Positions 16,957 through 26,670 of a DNA stretch of 64,000 bases are shown one piece after another (position 1 is the stretch's first letter; the number at the start of each line of letters is the position of its first letter). The notes under the pieces were generated by a model, which was not told where the DNA came from, searched no databases, and saw only the letters and a program-made list of their open reading frames with translations. The DNA lies in NCBI GenBank assembly GCA_017992605.1, contig JAGOOG010000005.1, forward strand, positions 62,001-126,000, given 5' to 3'. A program made the translations under genes and the position numbers. Source of the DNA: Deltaproteobacteria bacterium. Lineage in GTDB: Bacteria > Desulfobacterota > Desulfomonilia > UBA1062.

Positions 16957-17514
16957 ATGAAAGACTCCATCGACATCAGGTGGCACGGCAGGGGCGGCCA
17001 GGGTGCCATCACCGCTGCGAAGATCGTTGCCAAGGCCATGTTCCAGTCCGGGTATCCCGGGGTCGCAATGGTGCCCACCTTCGGTACGGAACGCAGGGGT
17101 GCACCGGTATTCACCTCCCTGAAGATCTCGAGGAACAAGATCTACGACCTCTCGCCCATAGAGCGGCCGGACATCATCGTGGTCCTCGACCACGTGCTCC
17201 TGGAGGAGGGAAACATCACGAACGGCCTGAAGGACGGGGGGACCCTGGTGATCAATTCCCCGTGCAGCCTCGAGTCGTACCACTACAACGACTGCACCGT
17301 GGCGGTCTGCGACGTCAATACCCTGGCAGTCAAGGCAGGGCTCCCCGAGGGCGTGGTCAACTCGGGCATCATCGGGGCCTTTGCCCGCGCGACCGGCATC
17401 ATAGGCCTCGACCCCCTCATCGACGCCATCCGGGAGGAGTTCGAGCGCCGGAGACCGGAAAAGAACGCCGCGGCCGCACAGCTGGCCTATGAACACACCC
17501 TGATCGGAGGATGA
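16957..17514 (+). CDS. porG: 2-oxoacid:ferredoxin oxidoreductase, gamma subunit
   Basis: The 185-residue subunit carries the family opening IRWHGRGGQGAITAAKI, then PTFGTERRGAPVFTSLKI and the PDIIVVLDHVLLE region. It is one of four subunits that oxidatively decarboxylate pyruvate (or a related 2-oxoacid) to acyl-CoA and CO2, reducing ferredoxin. The chosen ATG at 16957 lies after a short GGGAGATGAC; an upstream extension would be non-homologous. Its stop overlaps the delta-subunit start (ATGA). Substrate choice (pyruvate, 2-oxoisovalerate, 2-oxoglutarate) cannot be settled by eye. Confidence 0.92.
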   Translation: MKDSIDIRWHGRGGQGAITAAKIVAKAMFQSGYPGVAMVPTFGTERRGAPVFTSLKISRNKIYDLSPIERPDIIVVLDHVLLEEGNITNGLKDGGTLVINSPCSLESYHYNDCTVAVCDVNTLAVKAGLPEGVVNSGIIGAFARATGIIGLDPLIDAIREEFERRRPEKNAAAAQLAYEHTLIGG

Positions 17515-17831
17515 GCGTGGGTACGCGCCAATACGGCAGGAAGACGTCACACAGCGAGCCGGGACCGGGCGACGGCGGCAGGACCGGCTCGTGGAGGGTT
17601 GCACGCCCCGTCATGGACCCGGCGGTCTGCATACCGGCAAGGCGGGGTGCGCCGGCCTGTTTCATATGCTGGCTCTACTGCCCGGACGGGGTCATCAGCA
17701 GGACCGTGCCGCCGAAGATCGACTACGAGTACTGCAAGGGCTGCGGCATCTGCGCGGAGGAGTGCCCCACCAAGGCCATCACCATGGTCGACGAGTCGTG
17801 TTTCATCCAGACCGGAGGGGGTGAGAAGTAA
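17511..17831 (+). CDS. porD: 2-oxoacid:ferredoxin oxidoreductase, delta (ferredoxin-like) subunit
   Basis: The 106-residue subunit carries two [4Fe-4S] binding motifs. The second is regular: CKGCGICAEECP. The first reads CIPARRGAPACFICWLYCP, so its first Cys is nine residues from the second instead of the usual two. The N-terminal 30 residues are longer and more basic than usual. It shuttles electrons from the catalytic subunits to ferredoxin. It overlaps porG at ATGA and is three bases from porA. Confidence 0.9.
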   Translation: MSVGTRQYGRKTSHSEPGPGDGGRTGSWRVARPVMDPAVCIPARRGAPACFICWLYCPDGVISRTVPPKIDYEYCKGCGICAEECPTKAITMVDESCFIQTGGGEK

Positions 17832-17834
17832 GCC

Positions 17835-19040
17835 ATGCATATCATAGAATCAGGCAATGCCGCGGCCGCCATCGGCGTGAAACTCTCCCGGGCCCAGGTC
17901 ATCGCGGCCTACCCGATCACCCCCCAGACCCCGCTCACCGAGCGGCTCTCCGAGCTGGTCGAATCGGGCGAGATGGACGCCCAGTACATCCCGGTCGAGA
18001 GCGAGCACAGCGCCCTGGCCGTCTGCATCGCCGCGTCGACCACCGGTGCCCGGGCCTTCACCGCCACCAGCGCCAACGGGCTGCTCTACATGCACGAACA
18101 GATCCACTGGGCGGCAGGAGCCAGGCTGCCCCTGGTCATGTGCGTGGTGAACCGCGGTGTGGGCGCACCCTGGACCATCTGGAACGACCACCAGGACTCC
18201 ATCTCCCAGCGGGACACCGGATGGATGCAGCTCTACGTGAACGACCACCAGCAGATCATCGACGGCGTCATCAAGGCCTTCATGCTGGCCGAGGAGGTCA
18301 TGATCCCCATCATGGTCTGCTACGACGGATACCTCCTGTCGCACACCTACATGCCCTTCGAGGTGCCGTCCCAGGACATGGTCGATGCGTTCCTGCCCCC
18401 CTACCGGCCGGCCTACGCGCTGGACCCGGATCGTCCCGCCAACCTGAACACCGTGACGCTGCCCGATGTCCGGCAGGATACCGCGGGCAGGACGGCCCAC
18501 GGCTACATGGAGATCCGCTACCTCCTCCAGGAGGACCTCCTGAAGGCCGCGGACGCGATGGATGCAGTGGAGAACCGTTTCAGGGAACACTTCGGCCGCG
18601 GAGGGGACCCCTTCTTCGAGACCTACCGATGCGAAGACGCACGCTTCATCGCCGTGAGCCTGGGGTCGCTCTCCTATCACCTCCGCGAGGTCATCGACAG
18701 GCTCCGGGACGAGGGCGTCAAGGCCGGGATCATGAGCATCCACCTCTACAGGCCCTTCCCGGCGGCCGCCATCGCCGGGGGACTGTCCCGGGCCGAGGGC
18801 GTGATCGTGTTCGAGAAGGCCCTGAGCTACGGGTACGAAGGCGCGCTGTGTTCGGACATCAAGGCTGCCCTGTACCCCGCGGGCGGATCGAAGCGGAAGA
18901 TGCCGTTCGTTCACAACTACATCCTGGGCCTCGGGGGCAGGGAGATCAAGACCGTCCAGCTCTACGAGGCCATGCGGAATTCCTGTACCCGCGGGACGAA
19001 GATCGAGACCACCCCGCAGTGGGTCGGGCTGAAGATCTAG
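17835..19040 (+). CDS. porA: 2-oxoacid:ferredoxin oxidoreductase, alpha subunit
   Basis: The 401-residue catalytic subunit begins with a GNAAAAIGVKLSRAQVIAAY segment and continues YPITPQTPLTERLSEL, the typical pyrimidine-binding domain opening. VESEHSALAVCIAASTTGAR and TSANGLLYMHEQIHW follow. The C-terminal domain (about 260-390) is the transketolase C-like fold with SIHLYRPFPAAAIAGGL. It pairs with PorB around thiamine diphosphate and CoA. The length fits the four-subunit enzymes rather than the fused 120 kDa type. A GAGGGGGTGAG Shine-Dalgarno precedes the ATG. Confidence 0.93.
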   Translation: MHIIESGNAAAAIGVKLSRAQVIAAYPITPQTPLTERLSELVESGEMDAQYIPVESEHSALAVCIAASTTGARAFTATSANGLLYMHEQIHWAAGARLPLVMCVVNRGVGAPWTIWNDHQDSISQRDTGWMQLYVNDHQQIIDGVIKAFMLAEEVMIPIMVCYDGYLLSHTYMPFEVPSQDMVDAFLPPYRPAYALDPDRPANLNTVTLPDVRQDTAGRTAHGYMEIRYLLQEDLLKAADAMDAVENRFREHFGRGGDPFFETYRCEDARFIAVSLGSLSYHLREVIDRLRDEGVKAGIMSIHLYRPFPAAAIAGGLSRAEGVIVFEKALSYGYEGALCSDIKAALYPAGGSKRKMPFVHNYILGLGGREIKTVQLYEAMRNSCTRGTKIETTPQWVGLKI

Positions 19041-19047
19041 GGAGACC

Positions 19048-19971
19048 ATGCACATGCAGACCAAGACCACCGTCCTAAGCCTGCCTGAAGAGGAGTTCGT
19101 CAATCCCGGCACCAGGGCCTGCGCAGGGTGCGGGCTGGGCATTGCCTACCGGATCGCGCTCAAGGCGCTGGGCAGGAACACCATCCTCGTGGTGCCGCCG
19201 AGCTGCCTCACCGTGCTGCAGGGGCTCTACCCGGTGGCGGCGACGAAGCTGCCCTGCCTGAACGTCACCTTTGCCTCGACCGCGGCGGCATCAACGGGCA
19301 TGCTCGCCGCCCTGAGGGCCCTGGGCAGGCAGGACATCAAGGTCGTGGCGTGGGCGGGGGACGGGGGAACGGCGGACATCGGCCTCCAGGCGCTCTCGGG
19401 CGCGGCAGAGCGCGGCGACGATTTCCTGTTCATCTGCTATGACAACGAGGGCTACATGAATACCGGCGTCCAGCGGTCCGGAACCACCCCGAAAGGCGCC
19501 ATCACCGCCAACACCCCCTTCAAGGGCAAGTTCCAGCAGAAGAAGGATGTCCCGGCCATCATGGCGGCCCACAACCTGTCCTATGTGGCCACCTGCTCCG
19601 CGGCCTTCCCGCTCGACCTCTACGACAAGGTGAAGAAGGCCTCGTGCCTGCCGGGGGTGAAGTACATCCACATCCAGATCCCCTGCCCGCCCGGCTGGGG
19701 CTTCGAGCCCCGCCATGCCGTGAAGGTGGGGAAACTGGCCGTGGAGAGCGGCCTGTTCGAGCTCTACGAGGTGGAGGATTCGGTGCTCAGGCTCACCGGT
19801 GCGTCACGGAAGATCGCGGACAAACGCTCGCTGGTGCCGGTGGCGGAATACTTCAAGGCCCAGAGCCGGTTCAGGATCATGGATGCGGAGCAGATAGCGA
19901 AGATCCAGGACCAGATAACCAGAAAATGGTCCGGCAGCATCGAGAAGGCCGAGGAGAACGAGGGGTCCTGA
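19048..19971 (+). CDS. porB: 2-oxoacid:ferredoxin oxidoreductase, beta (TPP-binding) subunit
   Basis: The 307-residue subunit has the thiamine-diphosphate motif GDGGTADIGLQALSGAAERG near 108 and the downstream YDNEGYMNTGVQRS. Cysteines in CAGCG near the N-terminus and further Cys residues fit the proximal [4Fe-4S] cluster of POR beta subunits. The STPFG-type substrate region reads SGTTPKGAITANTPFKGK. It is the last gene of the gamma-delta-alpha-beta operon. It converges on the PLP dehydratase with no space for a classical terminator: the two stops are adjacent. Confidence 0.94.
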   Translation: MHMQTKTTVLSLPEEEFVNPGTRACAGCGLGIAYRIALKALGRNTILVVPPSCLTVLQGLYPVAATKLPCLNVTFASTAAASTGMLAALRALGRQDIKVVAWAGDGGTADIGLQALSGAAERGDDFLFICYDNEGYMNTGVQRSGTTPKGAITANTPFKGKFQQKKDVPAIMAAHNLSYVATCSAAFPLDLYDKVKKASCLPGVKYIHIQIPCPPGWGFEPRHAVKVGKLAVESGLFELYEVEDSVLRLTGASRKIADKRSLVPVAEYFKAQSRFRIMDAEQIAKIQDQITRKWSGSIEKAEENEGS

Positions 19972-20958
19972 TCAGCCCTGGCGCAGGGCGAGTTCCAGCT
20001 GCGCACGGTCGAGGTTCCCGCCGGACATGACGAGCACCACCTTCTTGCCCTGGAGCCGTTCCTTGATCTTCACCGCCGCGACGAGCGACGCCGCACCGGC
20101 TCCCTCGGCCAGGTTGTGCGTGGTTCCCAGCGCGAGCCGGATGCCCTCGAGGACCTCGTCCTCGTTGAGCAGGACCACGTCTTTGACGTGATCCTTCATG
20201 ATCACGTAGGGAAGCTGGAACACACTGCGTGCCGCCAGCCCGTCCGCGATGGTGTCCGCTTCGTCGAGGACCACCCACTCCCCCTGCTCGAGCGACCTGG
20301 AGAAGGCCGGGGCCTTGGCGGCCTGCACGCCGACGATCTGCACCTCGGGATTGATCGCCTGGACCACCCTCAGCAGCGACGCGCACCCGGCCCCTCCGCC
20401 TATGGGGCATATGATCACGTCGACGTCCGGCAGGTCTTCGAAGATCTCCAGGCCCATGGTCCCTATCCCGTTGAGCATCTCCGGTTCGTTGCCCTGCTCC
20501 ACGTAGTAGTACCCGGCCGCGGCCACCAGCTCGTCGCAGTAGAACTGGGCATCGTAGAAGTCGTGTCCGTGCACGATGAGCTCGGCGCCAAAGCTCTCGA
20601 TGATGCGGTTGATCTCGGGATTGTTGTTTTCCGGGACCACCACGGTGCACGGGGTGTTGAACCACTGGCCGGCCCACGCCATGGCCAGGCCGTGGTTGCC
20701 CCGCGTGGACACGAGCACGCCGTTGGCCACGTCCTCTTTGGGGATGGTCTGGAAGAAGTTCAAGGCCCCGCGGATCTTGAAGGATCCTGTGGGCAGGTGG
20801 TTTTCATGCTTTACAAAGGCCTCGCACCCGATGATACGACTGAGTTCCGAGGAATAGATGAGGTTTGTCCGGTGGATGTAGTGGGAAATGGCGGAGCGTG
20901 CCCTGAGGATATTCCTGAAGCTCACCTGTACGCTCAATCGTTCATACTTCTTCAGCAT
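19972..20958 (-). CDS. PLP-dependent threonine/serine dehydratase-type enzyme
   Basis: The 328-residue fold-type II PLP enzyme has the Schiff-base lysine Lys61 in PTGSFKIRGAL and the phosphate-binding glycine loop PIGGGAGCASLL near 150. There is no C-terminal ACT regulatory domain, so it resembles the catabolic, short threonine ammonia-lyase type (threonine to 2-oxobutyrate and ammonia) more than biosynthetic IlvA. Serine or hydroxyaspartate activity is also possible. It lies next to the oxidoreductase that could consume the 2-oxoacid product, although on the opposite strand. AGGGGAGGCAGTGAA precedes the ATG. Confidence 0.87.
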   Translation of the reverse strand: MLKKYERLSVQVSFRNILRARSAISHYIHRTNLIYSSELSRIIGCEAFVKHENHLPTGSFKIRGALNFFQTIPKEDVANGVLVSTRGNHGLAMAWAGQWFNTPCTVVVPENNNPEINRIIESFGAELIVHGHDFYDAQFYCDELVAAAGYYYVEQGNEPEMLNGIGTMGLEIFEDLPDVDVIICPIGGGAGCASLLRVVQAINPEVQIVGVQAAKAPAFSRSLEQGEWVVLDEADTIADGLAARSVFQLPYVIMKDHVKDVVLLNEDEVLEGIRLALGTTHNLAEGAGAASLVAAVKIKERLQGKKVVLVMSGGNLDRAQLELALRQG

Positions 20959-20977
20959 TTCACTGCCTCCCCTGTTG

Positions 20978-21628
20978 TCAGAATCGATATCCCTGTTTCT
21001 TGGACCTGCCGCTCACCATCTGGATGAACAGCCCGATGAGCACGCCCAGCACGATGAACACACCACCGATGAACGTGAAGAAGAGCCTCTCCGATGTCTT
21101 CAGCCGGCTGTTCTCCCCGGCCAGGACATTCTTTTCCCGGACGCATTCCTGGTTTTCCCTGAGCAGCCTGTCATACTTTGCCTTGAGCCCGGCGCAGCCC
21201 TCTCCGGATACATCGAGGGGGAGTGTGATACCCTGGGTGCCTTCTGCAGGAGGGACGCCATCGACGGACTTGCCGGAACGTCCGGCTTCCCTGAGCCTCG
21301 CATTCTCCTCCTGGAGGGCCTTGTTCCTCGCCTCGAGCTGTTTGAAGAGCACGCCCTTAGGCGGCTTGTCGGTCAGGAACCGGGTCCCCACCCATCCTTC
21401 TTTTCCGTCCCCGGTGCGGACCTTCGACCAGCCGTCCGCCTCCTCGGTCAGCTCGAGCTGGTCTTCGGTATTCGCGTAGGCAACGGTCGCAGAGGCATCG
21501 TTGGGCGCGGACCGGATATTGATGACGATCCAGTCCCTCACATACACGGTTTTTGCGTGCAGCTGCCCAGGGGGGACGACCATGAACATACCGACACAAG
21601 CAAGAAAAACGATTGCTCCTCTTCTCAT
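20978..21628 (-). CDS. SH3-domain membrane-anchored protein (YgiM/TIGR04211-like)
   Basis: The 216-residue protein has an N-terminal signal peptide ending near LHAKTVYV and a bacterial SH3 domain (about 27-95) with VINIRSAPNDAS and WSKVRTGDGKEGWVGTRFL. A coiled coil (about 100-180) and a C-terminal membrane helix (about 183-207) followed by a short basic tail complete it. This layout of SH3 domain plus coiled coil plus anchor is the YgiM type, thought to sit on the periplasmic face of the inner membrane. Its biochemical role is not established. The gene is 19 bases upstream of the dehydratase on the same strand. Confidence 0.82.
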   Translation of the reverse strand: MRRGAIVFLACVGMFMVVPPGQLHAKTVYVRDWIVINIRSAPNDASATVAYANTEDQLELTEEADGWSKVRTGDGKEGWVGTRFLTDKPPKGVLFKQLEARNKALQEENARLREAGRSGKSVDGVPPAEGTQGITLPLDVSGEGCAGLKAKYDRLLRENQECVREKNVLAGENSRLKTSERLFFTFIGGVFIVLGVLIGLFIQMVSGRSKKQGYRF

Positions 21629-21726
21629 TGCACGACCTCATGAACACTCTGTCGAATGGATCTATCCATAGCCTAACGCAGAAAGCACCACCATGCAACA
21701 CATTCCCTTCCCGGAATGTCCACGGA

Positions 21727-23094
21727 TCATGAAGCGGATTCGAGGTCCCGGATGATCAGGTCAAGGCGTCCCCTGGTATCCGCCTCGATCTTCTCCAGGG
21801 CATCACGATCGCGCGCCTCGAAGCGCAGCACGATGACCGGCTGGGTATTGGACGGCCTCACCAGACCCCAGGTATCGCCTCTGGTGAATCGCACGCCGTC
21901 GATGTCCACGCAATCGTCGTATCGGGAGCGTGCATACGCAATAAAACGTTCCACCACATCGAACTTGATACGGTCAGGACATTCGATGCGGATCTCCGGG
22001 GTGTTCACCACTGCGGGCAGACGATCGAATACCGCCTGGGGCTCCGTCTGCCGGGAGAGGATCTCCAGGAGCCTCGCAGAGGTATAGATGGCGTCGTCGA
22101 ACCCATACCAGCGGTCCAGGAAGAATATGTGGCCGCTCATCTCGCCCGCCAGGGCGGCCTTCTCCTCCATGAGCCGGGCCTTCATGGGGGAATGTCCCAC
22201 CTTGCCCATGATGGGGACGCCCCCGGCCTTTGTCACCTCGTCATAGAATGCCTTGGAGCACTTCACCTCGCCGATGATCTTCTCTCCCGGCTTGTCTTTG
22301 AGAAGTTCCCTGGCCAGGATGGCGGTGATCATGTCTCCATAGACGGTGTTTCCCCGGGCATCGATGACGCCGATGCGGTCCGCGTCCCCGTCGTAGCCGA
22401 TGCCTAGATCAGCCCCCTGCCGGATTACTTCCGTCCTCAGCATGGAGAGGCCTTCTGTCGTGGTCGGGTCGGGGTGGTGGTTGGGAAAGCGGCCGTCCGG
22501 CTCCAGGCAGATGCCGCTCACCTCCATCCCCAGTGCGTTGCATACGGCCATGGCAGGGGCGCCTCCCACACCGTTGCCGGGGTCCACCACCACCTTCAGC
22601 CGCGTGGTGCCGGGCCTGATGCGGGTAATGATATCGTCGATATACTCGGGGACGATATCGCAGGAAGAACAGGATGCCTTTCCGGATACGGTCCTGCCCT
22701 CCTCCATGATGGCGCGGATCTTCTGGATCTCGCTGCCGTATATGGTCATTTTTCCCAGAGCGATCTTGAAGCCGTTGTTGTCCGGTGGGTTGTGGGATCC
22801 GGTCACACAGACACCGCCCCCCACATCCAGCCTGAAGAGCGAGAAGTACATGACGGGCGTGGGCACCATGCCGAGATCGATGACCTGCACCCCACAGCCG
22901 GCCAGCCCCTTCTTCAGGATATCCCTGAACCCGGGAGAGCTCAGGCGTGCATCCATGCCCAGACTGATGCGGACCACGCCCCGTTCTCGGAAGTAAACGC
23001 CAAGGGCCCGTGCAAGACCGTCAACAAAACCATCATCCAGGTCCGTACCCACTACGCCCCGGATGTCGTATTCGCGAAAGACCTCAGGATTCAT
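21727..23094 (-). CDS. Phosphomannomutase/phosphoglucomutase (alpha-D-phosphohexomutase)
   Basis: This 455-residue enzyme interconverts hexose 6- and 1-phosphates for sugar nucleotide, LPS or exopolysaccharide supply. It begins FREYDIRGVVG, has the phosphoserine loop TGSHNPPDNNGFK with Ser100, the metal loop GYDGDADRIG near 240, the sugar-binding GEMSGHIFF near 320 and the C-terminal phosphate site RPSNTQPVIVLRFE. Length and motifs fit the bifunctional AlgC type. I chose the ATG at 23094 inside GGGAGGAGGCATG; an ATG 12 bases upstream is possible. A hairpin (21700-21719, ACATTCC/GGAATGT) follows the stop but has no T-run. Confidence 0.92.
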   Translation of the reverse strand: MNPEVFREYDIRGVVGTDLDDGFVDGLARALGVYFRERGVVRISLGMDARLSSPGFRDILKKGLAGCGVQVIDLGMVPTPVMYFSLFRLDVGGGVCVTGSHNPPDNNGFKIALGKMTIYGSEIQKIRAIMEEGRTVSGKASCSSCDIVPEYIDDIITRIRPGTTRLKVVVDPGNGVGGAPAMAVCNALGMEVSGICLEPDGRFPNHHPDPTTTEGLSMLRTEVIRQGADLGIGYDGDADRIGVIDARGNTVYGDMITAILARELLKDKPGEKIIGEVKCSKAFYDEVTKAGGVPIMGKVGHSPMKARLMEEKAALAGEMSGHIFFLDRWYGFDDAIYTSARLLEILSRQTEPQAVFDRLPAVVNTPEIRIECPDRIKFDVVERFIAYARSRYDDCVDIDGVRFTRGDTWGLVRPSNTQPVIVLRFEARDRDALEKIEADTRGRLDLIIRDLESAS

Positions 23095-23158
23095 GCCTCC
23101 TCCCATCGATGGATTCTCGTGCTGGACTTCCGTCCTTGCTTACTCAAGTGCCGCATAC

Positions 23159-23188
23159 ATTCTAGAGTACCCGGGAAGAGCCCGTCAA
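23159..23188 (-). promoter_or_regulatory. Sigma-70 promoter of the phosphohexomutase gene
   Basis: On the minus strand TTGACG (23183-23188) and TAGAAT (23159-23164) are 18 bases apart. Transcription would start near 23152, about 58 bases before the ATG. Confidence 0.55.
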
Positions 23189-23323
23189 CGGAAAGGTATC
23201 CCCGCCCTGAGGCCGCCGTCTACCTTCCACATCCTCAAGCACATGAATCTTGTATTATTTTTGCAACGGAAAGATTTTCTGCATGTGGTACATTTTCAAC
23301 AACATCATGCCCGGCATCACTCA

Positions 23324-23352
23324 TTGCTATGATATTATTAGAAATATATGTT
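23324..23352 (+). promoter_or_regulatory. Candidate sigma-70 promoter of the porin gene
   Basis: TTGCTA (23324-23329) and TATGTT (23347-23352) are separated by 17 bases in the AT-rich island, giving a leader of about 120 bases. Another AT-rich stretch (TATATT near 23377) lies just downstream, so the exact start is uncertain. Confidence 0.4.
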
Positions 23353-23481
23353 GGCATGCATGTTGTATATTAAAGTGCAGGGTTTTGTGTGTTTTGAGGG
23401 AGAAAGGCCCAGTGAAATTTTAGGGTTCAAGTTGGAACGGGCCGAAATCGAAAAGGAAGAAAACCAAAAAGGAGGAGTAGG

Positions 23482-24873
23482 ATGAAGAAGGTATTGTTAG
23501 CCATATTGATCGTATTCGTTGCCACGACCGTATGGGCAGGGTCGAGTGTCGATCCGACGGATACGACGAAAAGGGTTCTGAGAGAAAGGGAGTACCAGGT
23601 AATCGGCACACCCCAGGTCAAGTTCGACCTGAGCGGCGAGTTCAGCGCCCAGGGCTACTACTGGGACAACTATGCACTGGCCTCCGACGACACGGTCACC
23701 AACACGTTCTACAAGGGATATCTCTCCCTGTTCCCCAAGCTCACGGTGGGGGACACCACGGTCTTCATGAAGGTCAACATGCGCGACGAGGTCTGGGGGG
23801 ACGTGTCGCACTATAGTGGTCAGGAAGACAGTGACGTCTGGCCATACATGGTTTCTGATGATTCGAACGACAATATCAATATCGAGCTCGCGTACATGTC
23901 CCACAAATTCGCCAGCACGGAGACCCTGCTCGACCTGGGCCTCATGCAGGGCCAGTGGTGGGCGACCACGTTCGGCGACAAGATGGAGCCCAGGTACAGG
24001 GTGAAAGTGGTCCAGAACACACCGGTCGGCCCTGTCATCGCGATCCTGGAGAAGAACGCCGAACTGGGCGACCCCGATGTGGAAGACTCCGAGAAGGACG
24101 ACGGCGACACCTATCACCTGGCCATGATCACCAAACTCGGCACCGTCTATGTCAAGCCCCTCATCACCTATTACGATAGAAGTTCAAAATTAGAGGATCA
24201 GGGCAGTGACGGGGTACAGGTCCTTCAGTACTCGCTCGGCCTCGACGGCACGCTGGGCCCCATCGAGTTCGAGTCCGAGTTCAACTACAGGATCACCGGC
24301 TTCGAGGACCTCAAGGATTATACCGCAGCGAACCCACTCTATGCGTATGCCAAGGACGCGAAGTATCTGGGCGCATACGTCAACGTCTTCAAGACCATGG
24401 ACTTCGGCAAGCCCGGCCTGGTGCTCATGTACACCGGTTGGGACGACGAGGGCGGTCCGTTGGGATCAGGCTACGGCGCCGATAGCAGGCAGGACTTCAA
24501 GGCCAACCTCATCATCGGCGACGAGATCGGGTTCGGCGGGTCTGCATGGCAGCCGGCCGAAGACCTCGTGGGCATGACCATGGTGAAGCCCTATGTCAAG
24601 GGAGTGAAGCTCATGGATAACCTCACCTGCGATGCGTCCTTCGCCTACATCATGTCCAACCAGGATGCCTACTCTGCGGCCGTTACCTACTATATGGGCG
24701 CCAACCCCTATGAGGACGCTACCGCAATGGAAGTAGACCTCGGTCTGAACGTCAAGGTCACCCCCAACCTGTACTACATGGTGGACGCCGGCTACGCCAA
24801 CATCGACTTCGACGATGTCGACGATCCGGATCCTGTCATGCTGCTCAAGCATGAGATGCTGTTCACCTTCTAG
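23482..24873 (+). CDS. Outer-membrane beta-barrel porin-like protein
   Basis: The 463-residue protein has a signal peptide, MKKVLLAILIVFVATTVWA, with cleavage after WAG/S. The rest is alternating aromatic/polar beta-strands and acidic loops (DDEGGPLGSGYG; DFDDVDDPDP), ending HEMLFTF with a terminal Phe, the usual outer-membrane barrel signature. I recognise a deltaproteobacterial-type major porin but cannot name a family or solute. It is monocistronic: its own promoter region lies upstream and a strong rho-independent terminator 22 bases after the stop, with an ideal Shine-Dalgarno. This suggests high expression. Confidence 0.82.
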   Translation: MKKVLLAILIVFVATTVWAGSSVDPTDTTKRVLREREYQVIGTPQVKFDLSGEFSAQGYYWDNYALASDDTVTNTFYKGYLSLFPKLTVGDTTVFMKVNMRDEVWGDVSHYSGQEDSDVWPYMVSDDSNDNINIELAYMSHKFASTETLLDLGLMQGQWWATTFGDKMEPRYRVKVVQNTPVGPVIAILEKNAELGDPDVEDSEKDDGDTYHLAMITKLGTVYVKPLITYYDRSSKLEDQGSDGVQVLQYSLGLDGTLGPIEFESEFNYRITGFEDLKDYTAANPLYAYAKDAKYLGAYVNVFKTMDFGKPGLVLMYTGWDDEGGPLGSGYGADSRQDFKANLIIGDEIGFGGSAWQPAEDLVGMTMVKPYVKGVKLMDNLTCDASFAYIMSNQDAYSAAVTYYMGANPYEDATAMEVDLGLNVKVTPNLYYMVDAGYANIDFDDVDDPDPVMLLKHEMLFTF

Positions 24874-24895
24874 AAAAACGACCCGTTCAACGACG

Positions 24896-24927
24896 AAAGG
24901 CCCGCCTGTGAAGGCGGGCCTTTTTTG
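24896..24927 (+). terminator. Rho-independent terminator after the porin gene
   Basis: The arms AAAGGCCCGCC (24896-24906) and GGCGGGCCTTT (24913-24923) are perfect complements with a six-base loop, followed by six T residues. It also separates the porin from the converging rpoD operon, but the T-run favours the plus strand. Confidence 0.93.
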
Positions 24928-24951
24928 TCTTGAATAATTTGGTGCGTACCC

Positions 24952-26666
<1,715 letters not shown>

Positions 26667-26670
<4 letters not shown>

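Larger units (their letters stand above)
23107..23481. other. 375-base intergenic region with AT-rich porin leader
   Basis: This is the only gene-free stretch over 300 bases. The left part carries the minus-strand phosphohexomutase promoter. From about 23240 to 23395 base composition turns strongly AT-rich, unlike the rest of the window. It includes a candidate plus-strand promoter at 23324-23352 and ends with a purine-rich leader and the strong Shine-Dalgarno AAGGAGGAG. No small ORF or known riboswitch pattern was recognised. Confidence 0.7.
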
